NCBI RefSeq assembly: GCF_022836875.1
Contig: NZ_CP090376.1
Span: 2,294,001 to 2,358,000 of the forward strand
Reading direction: 5' to 3'
Source of the DNA: Flavobacterium enshiense
Lineage (GTDB): Bacteria; Bacteroidota; Bacteroidia; Flavobacteriales; Flavobacteriaceae
Length of the DNA stretch: 64,000 bases
The position numbers and the translations under genes were made by a program. The notes below the pieces were generated by a model. It was not told where the DNA came from and made no database searches. It was given only the letters and a program-made list of their open reading frames with translations. Shown one piece after another: positions 24,988-32,733 of this stretch (the stretch's first letter is position 1; every line of letters starts with the position of its first letter).

Positions 24988-26409
24988 ATGAGAAAAATTA
25001 TATTCTTAATTAGTTTTCTTGCCTCATTGATTGGTTTTGCTCAGGGAGGTTCTTTGGATTTTAGTTTTAATTTTCAAGGAACAGTTAGTCCTGAAACGAT
25101 ACTGAAAATACAACCAGACGGTAAACTAATATTACTAGAAAAATTCAGAGGAATCGATGATTTAACTGAATACACTAAAATAAGTCGCTTATATCCAGAT
25201 GGGTCTTATGATATGACTTTTTCTGGCGGAATTGGATTAATCGTTTTTAATGAAGTTTCCACACTTGCGATTCAGTCTGACGGTAAGATTTTAATTGCCG
25301 GTAATTTTGCTAAGATAGAAGACGGTAAGGTATCAAGGATGGCTCGCTTAAATCAAGATGGTAGTTTCGATGAAAGTTTTGCGGAAGCGGATTATACAGG
25401 AATCGAAACCATAGCAGTTTTGCCTGATGATAAAATCCTGATTGGGGGAGATTTCCCTGAAGGGATTGTAAGATTGTATTCGAACGGAGGTATAGATCCA
25501 TTTTTTGAATCATCAATTGATTCAAAACCAGAAGGTCAGTCGGTTTCAAATATTGTGGTAATGAAACCAGATAATAAAATTATAGCAGCTGGTCATGTTA
25601 CTGTTAATGGAATTGATAGAAGGGTCTTTATGCTAAATTCTGATGGTGCATTAGACACGACTTTCAATGAACCCTTAAATATCGATTGGGCTGACGGGGA
25701 TTTATGGAGACCGCAATTTTTAGCTCTTGATAATAAAGATAATATTTTGATCGGATGGCCATTTAGGGTTTTTTCAGAACCGAATGAAGACTTAGGGTTT
25801 AATTTCGTCAGATTGTCGCCAAATGGAAACATAGTCACTTATTATCACCCAACACCCATTACAAACGATTGTGTCTTAGGTATCTTTCCAGCTTTTTTAC
25901 AGGATGATGGAAAAATAATTATGACAGGTAATGAATGTATAGATTATTATGGAACAGAATTTAACGGAATCTTAAGATTAAACAGCGATGGTTCGCTCGA
26001 TGAAACATTTAACCCGGGAAATGGTATAGATGGTGTGATATCTAGTGTTGCCGTTCAACCAGACGACGGTAAAATAATAATTGCAGGTTCCTTTAATGAA
26101 TATAACGGATTCGCAGTTCCTAATCTTATCCGTATTACTACCGAAAGACTCTCAACAAACGGATTTGACAGTACTGGCTTTGCTATTTACCCGAATCCGG
26201 TTGCGGATTTTCTGTATATCCAATTTCCGGATGGTATAAGTGATGCAGATATAGATGAACTTGAAATTTATGATGTAACTATGAAAAAAATCGATTTCGA
26301 CGGATTAAATGAAGACGTAATTGATGTAAGCGGTTTTTCAGAAGGTGTTTATCTGATTAAAATAAAAACAATTGATTCTATCTATACATCTAAGTTTGTA
26401 AAACATTAA
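24988..26409 (+). CDS. Secreted delta-60 repeat protein with T9SS sorting domain
   Basis: The 473-residue product has a signal peptide (residues 1-19, IGFAQ). Its main part is built from delta-60 repeats, visible as the recurring D(G/D)K(I/L)L(I/L)xG and RLNxDGSxDxxF units (for example AIQSDGKILIAGNF, MARLNQDGSFDESF, LRLNSDGSLDETFNPG). Together these form a beta-propeller-like structure. The C-terminal 75 residues are a type A T9SS sorting domain: YPNPVADFLYIQF, IYDVTMKK, VYLIKIKTIDSIYTSKFVKH. The protein should be exported across the outer membrane by the type IX system. Its binding partner is unknown. A terminator follows the stop codon closely. Confidence 0.92.
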   Translation: MRKIIFLISFLASLIGFAQGGSLDFSFNFQGTVSPETILKIQPDGKLILLEKFRGIDDLTEYTKISRLYPDGSYDMTFSGGIGLIVFNEVSTLAIQSDGKILIAGNFAKIEDGKVSRMARLNQDGSFDESFAEADYTGIETIAVLPDDKILIGGDFPEGIVRLYSNGGIDPFFESSIDSKPEGQSVSNIVVMKPDNKIIAAGHVTVNGIDRRVFMLNSDGALDTTFNEPLNIDWADGDLWRPQFLALDNKDNILIGWPFRVFSEPNEDLGFNFVRLSPNGNIVTYYHPTPITNDCVLGIFPAFLQDDGKIIMTGNECIDYYGTEFNGILRLNSDGSLDETFNPGNGIDGVISSVAVQPDDGKIIIAGSFNEYNGFAVPNLIRITTERLSTNGFDSTGFAIYPNPVADFLYIQFPDGISDADIDELEIYDVTMKKIDFDGLNEDVIDVSGFSEGVYLIKIKTIDSIYTSKFVKH

Positions 26410-26414
26410 GAAAT

Positions 26415-26446
26415 AAAAAATGAGTTTCAATGGAAACTCATTTTTT
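26415..26446 (+). terminator. Terminator of the delta-60 repeat gene
   Basis: Perfect 14-bp arms (aaaaaatgagtttc / gaaactcatttttt) with loop aatg, 5 bases past the stop codon. The T-run suits plus-strand termination, and the A-run gives weak minus-strand function. Confidence 0.85.
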
Positions 26447-26606
26447 ATTGTCACGTATGATGCTTAATTATTTTTTAACACTCATTTATCGGTTTCAATC
26501 ATGGATCAAAATTATATCTGTCATGCCGGCTAATCGGATTCATAAGTAGGTTATGAGCATTAAGTTCCTTTTGTTGGCATGACATAATATTATGAGATTT
26601 AACGGA

Positions 26607-27356
26607 CTAATATTTTCCGCTTAATAATTCTCCTCCGATAGGAGCTTTAGCTTCAATACCTAATTTTTTCATCATTTCATAAGTAGTACAAACCGCAGCA
26701 GAAATTACTGGGATTCCGACTTCCTTCTGAATTTGGTCAATTGCTTCCAAAGAAGGCATTTGCACACAAGCCGATGCTACTAAAACATCAACGCCGGTTA
26801 AATCCAATCGTTTGTAGATTTCCAATAAATTCATCGGATCCTGAGCAGCAACTTCTAAATTGTCCGGGATTTCCAATGCAATCGAATCCACTACTTCAAA
26901 ACCTTGGTGTTCAATATAATCCACAACCAAGTCGGTAAGCGGACGCATATATGGAGTAATAACAGATACTTTTTTCGCACCTAATACTTTCAAACCGTTT
27001 ATCAACGCTCCGGCAGAAGTTACAATCGGAGTAGGGAAGTCGTTAGCGATGGTTTCCTGATGTAAGTTTACTTCAGAAACACAGTGATAACCACGGCCCA
27101 TGCTCATAATAGCTACCAAACAAGCGTAACCCATTACATCTACATGTGCATCGGATAATTCCTGAGCACATTTTAAACTCATGGCATCCATTGCTTCCAA
27201 TTCTTCTTTGGTTACTTTTTTCATTCGCATTCTGCTTGAATGGAAAGTAAAACGCTCCGGCAAAATCGTTTCACGCGAACGGAAAATCGCTGGTATTTCT
27301 GTTTCCATCGTTACATTCGACGATGGCACTATTTGTCCAATTCTGAATTTTTTCAT
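26607..27356 (-). CDS. Maleate cis-trans isomerase (Asp/Glu racemase fold)
   Basis: The 249-residue protein matches maleate isomerase of the Asp/Glu racemase superfamily. The two catalytic cysteines are Cys79 (VMGYACLVAIMSMGRG) and Cys197 (VLVASACVQMPSL), spaced as in known maleate isomerases. Other landmarks are QIVPSSNVTMETE (residues 8-20), where Asn and Thr bind substrate, and VITPYMRPLTD. The enzyme converts maleate to fumarate, which enters the citric acid cycle, and needs no cofactor. It is the last gene of the nine-gene catabolic operon. It would be needed if the FAH-type hydrolase upstream releases maleate, or maleamate that an amidase then turns into maleate. Arylmalonate decarboxylase is a less likely alternative because both Cys are present. 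Confidence 0.88.
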   Translation of the reverse strand: MKKFRIGQIVPSSNVTMETEIPAIFRSRETILPERFTFHSSRMRMKKVTKEELEAMDAMSLKCAQELSDAHVDVMGYACLVAIMSMGRGYHCVSEVNLHQETIANDFPTPIVTSAGALINGLKVLGAKKVSVITPYMRPLTDLVVDYIEHQGFEVVDSIALEIPDNLEVAAQDPMNLLEIYKRLDLTGVDVLVASACVQMPSLEAIDQIQKEVGIPVISAAVCTTYEMMKKLGIEAKAPIGGELLSGKY

Positions 27357-27454
27357 TTTTTGTTATTTTGGAACGCAGATGAAACGGATATTCTAACGCG
27401 GATTTTTGCGGATTTCTCTATTTTTTCTTTGTTCTGTATTCTATAATCTGATAA

Positions 27455-28363
27455 TTAAATTTCTTTGATCGTGTTAACGATTGTTCCAATGCCTTCCACA
27501 GTAGCTTCCACTACATCACCGTTCCACATCCATTCCTGAGGATTTCTCCCGGCACCAACTCCGGCAGGCGTTCCTGTAGCAATGATGTCACCTGGCTCTA
27601 AAGTGAAAACAGTACTCAAGTCATTAATTAAATCGTTGATGTTGAATAACATGAATTTAGTATTGGAATTTTGTTTTTCAACTCCGTTTAGTTTTAACGA
27701 TAAATTTAGGTTGTGCGGATCTTGGATTTCGTCTTTGGTTACCAAAATCGGCCCCATTGGAGCGAAAGTATCCTGACCTTTGGAAACAATCCACTGTCCT
27801 GAACGACGGCAATCTCTCGCAGAAATATCGTTAATCACGGTATAACCGAAAACATAATCCATAGCATTTTCTTTCGGAACATACTTTCCTTCTTTCCCGA
27901 TAACAACCGCTAATTCAACTTCCCAATCCAATTGCTGGGTTAGTTTTGGATTGTGTAAAATCTCCGTATTGGTAGCCGTAACTGTTGTTGGTGGTTTGGA
28001 GAAAATTACGGGTTGTTGTGGTAATTCATTTGAAGTATCTAAAGTACGTGCACTTTCCGCTACGTGCTCTGTATAGTTTAATCCGATTCCGATGATGTTT
28101 TTTCTAGGTTTTTCGATTGGCGCCAAAATCGTTACGTCATTCATTGGGTAAGAAATCATTTCAAAATCAATTTCTCTTGTATTTCCGATCATTTCATTGA
28201 TTTCCGCGATAACTTCAAATCCCATGTCAATTAAGTCCAACATGTCGTCAGGAAGCGGGAAGTTATGAATTCCTCCAAAATCTTCCATATCCACCACGCG
28301 GTTATTGTGTATAAAACCTAATCTTGATTCAGACTCTTTTGTTTTGTATGTAAGTAGTTTCAT
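27455..28363 (-). CDS. Fumarylacetoacetate hydrolase-family C-C hydrolase
   Basis: The 302-residue product is an FAH-family enzyme with the signature core IGIGLNYTEHVAES (about residues 91-104), PPTTVTATNTEIL, WEVELAVVIGKEGKY (metal-ligand Glu pair, about 148), FGYTVINDISARDCR (Asp ligand, about 170) and TGTPAGVGAGR (about 262-272). Family members cleave C-C bonds of 1,3-diketones or acylpyruvates using Mg2+. In gentisate-type pathways this member hydrolyses fumarylpyruvate or maleylpyruvate to pyruvate plus fumarate or maleate. Here the analogous substrate may be a maleamyl-pyruvate. The context supports acylpyruvate hydrolase activity; the exact substrate is inferred. Confidence 0.88.
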   Translation of the reverse strand: MKLLTYKTKESESRLGFIHNNRVVDMEDFGGIHNFPLPDDMLDLIDMGFEVIAEINEMIGNTREIDFEMISYPMNDVTILAPIEKPRKNIIGIGLNYTEHVAESARTLDTSNELPQQPVIFSKPPTTVTATNTEILHNPKLTQQLDWEVELAVVIGKEGKYVPKENAMDYVFGYTVINDISARDCRRSGQWIVSKGQDTFAPMGPILVTKDEIQDPHNLNLSLKLNGVEKQNSNTKFMLFNINDLINDLSTVFTLEPGDIIATGTPAGVGAGRNPQEWMWNGDVVEATVEGIGTIVNTIKEI

Positions 28364-28433
28364 TTTCTTTTAAGTTTCTGAGTAACTGAGTTACAAAGTT
28401 TTAATCTATTATCTATGTTCTATTTTCTTTCTT

Positions 28434-29543
28434 CTAAATTAATTCCTGATGACCATTGTTTTCAGTGTATTCTCTGTCCTGATACAATCCCAATGATTCA
28501 ATCACTGGTAAATCATTGAATGAGAATAAACAAGCATCTTCCGTTTCCGATAAATTCACGTGTTCGTGCCAAGCCCATGATGGTACACAGAAAATATCTC
28601 TTTCTTTCCAGTCAAATCGCTTACCGTTAATGATGGTATAACCGTGACCTTTAGCACACTGATACACGAAAGAACCCGTATGCTTGTGGGCTTTTCCTTT
28701 GAAACCTGCCGGTAATAACTGCATTGATGCTCCCATGGTCTGCATTACATGTCCACCCGTTAACGGGTTGGAATACTGCATGATAATCCCGTCAAAAGGA
28801 GAGCCTTCGTTTACTTTGGCAACTTCCAGTAAAGCCGGATAAACGTTTTTCCATGAATATTTAAATAGTGGCGAATAGGCTTTGTTCCATTCTTTATCGG
28901 CAGGAATCAATCCAGTTCCACCGTAGGTCATCGGAGAGTGGTTGATAGGCGAGACCAAAGGTTGTTTTCCGTCAAAAACCGCATAATCATTAGCTTCCAA
29001 CGCATTCACCAACGGAATGTCCAAACCATCCTGCCAAATGCAAGTTTCCCCGTCAGCTTCTACACCGTGCTCGTGCCAGGTTGAATTTGGCGTAATCACG
29101 AAATCGTTGACTTCCAGCATTATTTTATTGCCGTCCACTACAGTATAGCCTTTGCTTCCTTCCATGATAAAGCGTAGGGCAGAGGCCTTGTGGCGGTGCG
29201 CCGACGTACTTTCGCCAGGGCGCGTTACCTGAATTCCGGTATACAACCAACCCACAGCGGCACTCACGTCTTTGCGTTTGTCGTTTACCAGATAAACTAC
29301 ACGACGGCCTGCCTGTTCCGGAGTAACTAATTCGGATGATTTTAAAACCAGCGAACGCAAATCTTCATATTTCCAAAGCATCGGAACAGAAGAGGAGCGA
29401 GGCTCCCAGGGTTCGATATCATTGGCAACAGTCCACAAAGCACCGGCACCAAGGTCTTCTAATTCTTTATAATAGGCTATTAGTTCCGGAGAGTCCTGAA
29501 CTCGCGCGCGACCTATTACGTCATCTGAAAATTTATCTTCCAT
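28434..29543 (-). CDS. Gentisate 1,2-dioxygenase-like bicupin ring-cleavage enzyme
   Basis: Starting at ATG 29543 the product is 369 residues with two cupin domains. The N-terminal one has the Fe(II) motif H116-x-H118 (AHRHKASALRFIMEG) and H157. The C-terminal one has H286-x-H288 (AHKHTGSFVYQCAKG) and a distal His in WHEHVN. This is the gentisate 1,2-dioxygenase family, which also includes salicylate and 1-hydroxy-2-naphthoate dioxygenases. These open the ring between the carboxyl-bearing carbon and the adjacent OH-bearing carbon. The ring substrate could be gentisate, or 5-hydroxyanthranilate, which would give an amide product. The in-frame extension to 29606 is not conserved in type and is excluded. 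Confidence 0.85.
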   Translation of the reverse strand: MEDKFSDDVIGRARVQDSPELIAYYKELEDLGAGALWTVANDIEPWEPRSSSVPMLWKYEDLRSLVLKSSELVTPEQAGRRVVYLVNDKRKDVSAAVGWLYTGIQVTRPGESTSAHRHKASALRFIMEGSKGYTVVDGNKIMLEVNDFVITPNSTWHEHGVEADGETCIWQDGLDIPLVNALEANDYAVFDGKQPLVSPINHSPMTYGGTGLIPADKEWNKAYSPLFKYSWKNVYPALLEVAKVNEGSPFDGIIMQYSNPLTGGHVMQTMGASMQLLPAGFKGKAHKHTGSFVYQCAKGHGYTIINGKRFDWKERDIFCVPSWAWHEHVNLSETEDACLFSFNDLPVIESLGLYQDREYTENNGHQELI

Positions 29544-29620
29544 AATTTTATTTTTTTTGAAGCGAATGTCCCGATAACTATCGGGATGGTCATTTTTGCT
29601 GTCCATTCCTGCTGTTCGCT

Positions 29621-30601
29621 TTATCTTTTGTAAAACTCCTCCTGGTCGTCAATAAAAGTAATTTTTCTGGTTGGTGAAACATTCACACGCAAATCGAAAA
29701 TATCAAATCGGTTGTAATGTCCGAGAATATCGTGCATTTGCTTCGGTTGAATACACTTCGCCAAATCAATTTCAGCATAAGCGATTCCTTCCTCATCAAT
29801 TAATGGTTCCCCGATAACTGCTCCGTTCGGGCCCACAAATCCTGAGAAAGCAGAGTTTTTGCGTGTCAGCAATTCATCAACATTCGGAACATCATCGCGT
29901 AACGCATCCATAATTTCCTGAGAAATAGTAGAACACGAAACAATGGTGAATAATTTTCCTTCGAAAGAATGTGCTGCGGCACGGATTTTAATTGCTTCAG
30001 CCATATTGTAGTCTGGTGGCGCAACCGGCAACGAAATGTAATTCGCTATGTGAATCAATTCACCTTGCGACAGAAGTGTGAAACGTGCTAACGTATTGGT
30101 ATTCTCACCGCAAGCTAACGTTCCGATCGGACCAATTTCTGTATCATAAACTTTCAAAGAAGAACCGTCTCCGGATGTCCATGTTAGTTTCTCAGCCCAG
30201 GTTGGTACCAATTTTCGGTGTCTTCCGATAAGTTTTCCGTTGTTGTCGATGATTAAATTGGTGTTGTAAATCTCACCAAAACTTTTACCTCGCTCGTTAA
30301 TCCCGATTACGATGTGTATGTTGTTATCTTTCGCTGCCTGATATAATGGCTGCATGGCAGCATCATCAACGGCTGCAGAATTCTTATACAATTCTTCATA
30401 CCATTTGCTGCCCTGAACCGGGGTCATAATCCAGTTCCAGTATGGATAACCGGCAATGAATACTTCTGGAAATGCGATTAACTGCGCTCCGTTGCTGCTT
30501 GCTTCTTTAATGAAAGAAATAGCTTTTTCGACCGTTTTTTCAACGTTTAGAAAAACAGGTGACGTCTGAACGGTAGCGGCTTTGAATTTTGAAAAATCCA
30601 T
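29621..30601 (-). CDS. Nitrilase-superfamily carbon-nitrogen hydrolase
   Basis: The 326-residue enzyme shows the Glu-Lys-Cys triad of the nitrilase superfamily: Glu46 in AFPEVFIAGYPYW, Lys130 in HRKLVPTWAEK and Cys164 in TLACGENTNTL. The pattern GRHRK.VPT...L.W..GDGS is typical of true nitrilases and related aliphatic amidases (branch 1). It would hydrolyse a nitrile or amide to a carboxylate and ammonia. Within this operon a plausible role is deamidation of maleamate to maleate, inferred only from its place between ring cleavage and maleate isomerase genes. An arylnitrile feeding the pathway is an alternative. The start at 30601 is ATG; the further frame begins with TTG. Confidence 0.82.
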   Translation of the reverse strand: MDFSKFKAATVQTSPVFLNVEKTVEKAISFIKEASSNGAQLIAFPEVFIAGYPYWNWIMTPVQGSKWYEELYKNSAAVDDAAMQPLYQAAKDNNIHIVIGINERGKSFGEIYNTNLIIDNNGKLIGRHRKLVPTWAEKLTWTSGDGSSLKVYDTEIGPIGTLACGENTNTLARFTLLSQGELIHIANYISLPVAPPDYNMAEAIKIRAAAHSFEGKLFTIVSCSTISQEIMDALRDDVPNVDELLTRKNSAFSGFVGPNGAVIGEPLIDEEGIAYAEIDLAKCIQPKQMHDILGHYNRFDIFDLRVNVSPTRKITFIDDQEEFYKR

Positions 30602-30621
30602 TCTCAATTATGAGTTATAAG

Positions 30622-31074
30622 TTATAAATTATGAGTTTTAAACTGCTCTAAATCGATCACGAATTTAGATATTTTTTGCTTCATTTCTTCAGAGAACGTC
30701 TCGGCAGAAATAGTATGACGGTCTTCTGCTATTTTTACGTTAACCAAAGTTACCTCGCCTTCCAAACAGGTTTTTCCGTTTTCATCTTCAAATTTAAAAC
30801 CGCATAGGAGGGAAGAATCCCCCATTTTTTTTACCCAAAGTTTTTTGGTTAAGGTTTCGCCTAAACGAGCGGCTTTTTTGAACTGTACTTTTAAATCGAC
30901 AGTCGGAATACCATTCGTCTCGTGCATTTTGGAAAATGGGCGGCCCAGTTCTTCTTCGAACCAGTCTTCTACGATGCCATTAAGCATTTCCAGAAATCTC
31001 GGATAGAATACAATTCCTGCATAATCGATATGCTGGAAGCGTATTTTTTCTTGTTTTATAAAGGGTTGATTCAT
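30622..31074 (-). CDS. 4-hydroxybenzoyl-CoA thioesterase-family enzyme
   Basis: The 150-residue hotdog-fold protein has the YbgC/4HBT active-site motif FQHIDYAGIVFYPRFLEMLNG (residues 13-33), with the catalytic Asp in HIDYAG, then the central SSLLCGFKFEDENGK strand. The family hydrolyses aroyl-CoA or acyl-CoA thioesters. Its place between the aryl-CoA ligase and the dioxygenase suggests that it frees hydroxylated aryl-CoA (gentisyl-CoA or 5-hydroxyanthraniloyl-CoA) before ring cleavage. It is cytoplasmic, likely a homotetramer. The gap to the ligase gene is 43 bp. Broader acyl-CoA housekeeping is possible but less likely in this operon. Confidence 0.85.
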   Translation of the reverse strand: MNQPFIKQEKIRFQHIDYAGIVFYPRFLEMLNGIVEDWFEEELGRPFSKMHETNGIPTVDLKVQFKKAARLGETLTKKLWVKKMGDSSLLCGFKFEDENGKTCLEGEVTLVNVKIAEDRHTISAETFSEEMKQKISKFVIDLEQFKTHNL

Positions 31075-31117
31075 GATTTATATTTGAACAATTGTGTCAC
31101 GAAAGTGATATTGTAAT

Positions 31118-32710
31118 TTACGATTTTAGTTTAAAACGTTGGATTTTACCGGTTTCTGTTTTTGGCAATACATCCAGGAAATTAATTACTCTCGGATATT
31201 TGTATGGAGCCGCTACCTCCTTGAACCACTGTTGAATATCTTTCGCTAATTGATCTGTTGCTTTATCTTTTTCTTTCAGAACGATATTGGCGCAAACCAA
31301 CATTCCGCGTTCTTCATCAGGTAAACCTACAACGGCACATTCCAGGATTTCTTCGTGTGTCAAAAGTACACTTTCCACTTCAATAGCAGCAATGTTATAA
31401 CCGGAAGAAATAATCATATCGTCTCCTCGTGCCACAAACCAGAAATAGCCGTTTTCATCCTGGCGAAAAATATCGCCGGTAATATTCCAGCCGTTTTCAA
31501 CATAGTCAAGTTGTTTTTCTTCACGATTCAGGTATTTGCAGCCTGTAATTCCGCGAACAGCTAAGCGACCAGGTTCGTTTTTAGGGAGTTCGTTTCCTTT
31601 TAAATCAACGATTTTTGCTTCATATCCGGTTACTGGAACTCCTGTAGCTCCGGGCACCATGTTTTCTTCATTGGATGAAATGAAAATATGCAGCATTTCA
31701 GTGGCTCCGATACCGTCAATGATTTTCAGTCCGGTTTCGTTATACCAGTCTTCCCAAACTTTTAAAGGCAATGTTTCTCCTGCCGACACACACTTGCGGA
31801 GACTGGAAATATCATAATCTTTAACTTTTGATGTTATTACACGCCAGGCTGTCGGAGCAGTAAAACAAACGGAAACTTTGTGTTTCTGTATAGCTTCTAA
31901 AAGTAAATCGGGAGTAGGCTTTTCAATTAAGAATGTTGAAGCACCATAATACATCGGGAATAGCACTAATCCTCCTAAACCGAAGGTGAATCCGAGTGGT
32001 GGACTTCCCGCAAAAACATCATCCTTAGTAGGTTGAAGGGAAAAGGCCGGGAATGCTTCGCAGATATTCAAAATGTCTTTATGATAATGCGCAGTCATTT
32101 TTGGCAAACCGGTTGTTCCTGAAGTAAAACCAATTAACGCAATACTGTCTGATTTAGAGTGGTAATTGTCAAAAGTTTTTGGTTTGCCCTGCATAAGGGT
32201 TTCCAAATCAGAATTGTTGTAATAGCTTACTTCCTTTAAAAAAGGAGATTTAACCAACTGCATTTCTTCTGCCAGTGAGCTGTCGCAAAAAGCATGTGAG
32301 ATTTCAGCGCAATCAATAATTGTCGTTAATTCTTTAGAGCGCAATAAAGGCATTGTTGCCACAACGATACCGCCGGCTTTAAGGATAGCAAACCAGCACG
32401 CTACCATCATAGGATTATTGGCAGAACGGATCAGAACACGGTTTCCGGATTTTAAACCTAAATCTTCAACTAAAACGTGTGCAATCTGATTGGCTTTTTC
32501 ATACAAGTCGTGATATGACCATTTTTCTTCAAATGTCTGAATACAAACTGCATCTCCGTTGCCATTCTTAATATGGGAATCCAATAATCGGTCCACGCAG
32601 TTCAGCAAGTCGGGATGCTGAAACTGCGGTAATTCTAAAAAATTATATTCCGGTTGTAAATCCGGAGCAGGTAAACTATTGTGAGCGAAATTATCTTCGT
32701 AATGTTTCAT
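31118..32710 (-). CDS. Aryl-CoA ligase (2-aminobenzoate/benzoate-type)
   Basis: The 530-residue adenylate-forming enzyme has the ATP motif IGFTSGTTGLPKMTAHYHKD (about residues 192-211), the motif GATEMLH near 340, GDIFRQDENGYFWFVARGDDMIISSGYNI and the C-terminal catalytic-lysine motif PKTETGKIQRFKLKS. It resembles the 2-aminobenzoate-CoA ligase and benzoate-CoA ligase group, with the N-terminal pattern EKWSYHDLYEKANQIAHVL. It would activate an aromatic acid (anthranilate or salicylate) with ATP and CoA. The next gene upstream is the matching aryl-CoA monooxygenase, so together they form the first two steps. The precise acid is not fixed by sequence. Confidence 0.87.
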   Translation of the reverse strand: MKHYEDNFAHNSLPAPDLQPEYNFLELPQFQHPDLLNCVDRLLDSHIKNGNGDAVCIQTFEEKWSYHDLYEKANQIAHVLVEDLGLKSGNRVLIRSANNPMMVACWFAILKAGGIVVATMPLLRSKELTTIIDCAEISHAFCDSSLAEEMQLVKSPFLKEVSYYNNSDLETLMQGKPKTFDNYHSKSDSIALIGFTSGTTGLPKMTAHYHKDILNICEAFPAFSLQPTKDDVFAGSPPLGFTFGLGGLVLFPMYYGASTFLIEKPTPDLLLEAIQKHKVSVCFTAPTAWRVITSKVKDYDISSLRKCVSAGETLPLKVWEDWYNETGLKIIDGIGATEMLHIFISSNEENMVPGATGVPVTGYEAKIVDLKGNELPKNEPGRLAVRGITGCKYLNREEKQLDYVENGWNITGDIFRQDENGYFWFVARGDDMIISSGYNIAAIEVESVLLTHEEILECAVVGLPDEERGMLVCANIVLKEKDKATDQLAKDIQQWFKEVAAPYKYPRVINFLDVLPKTETGKIQRFKLKS

Positions 32711-32733
32711 TCGTAATTCGTAATGCGTAATTT

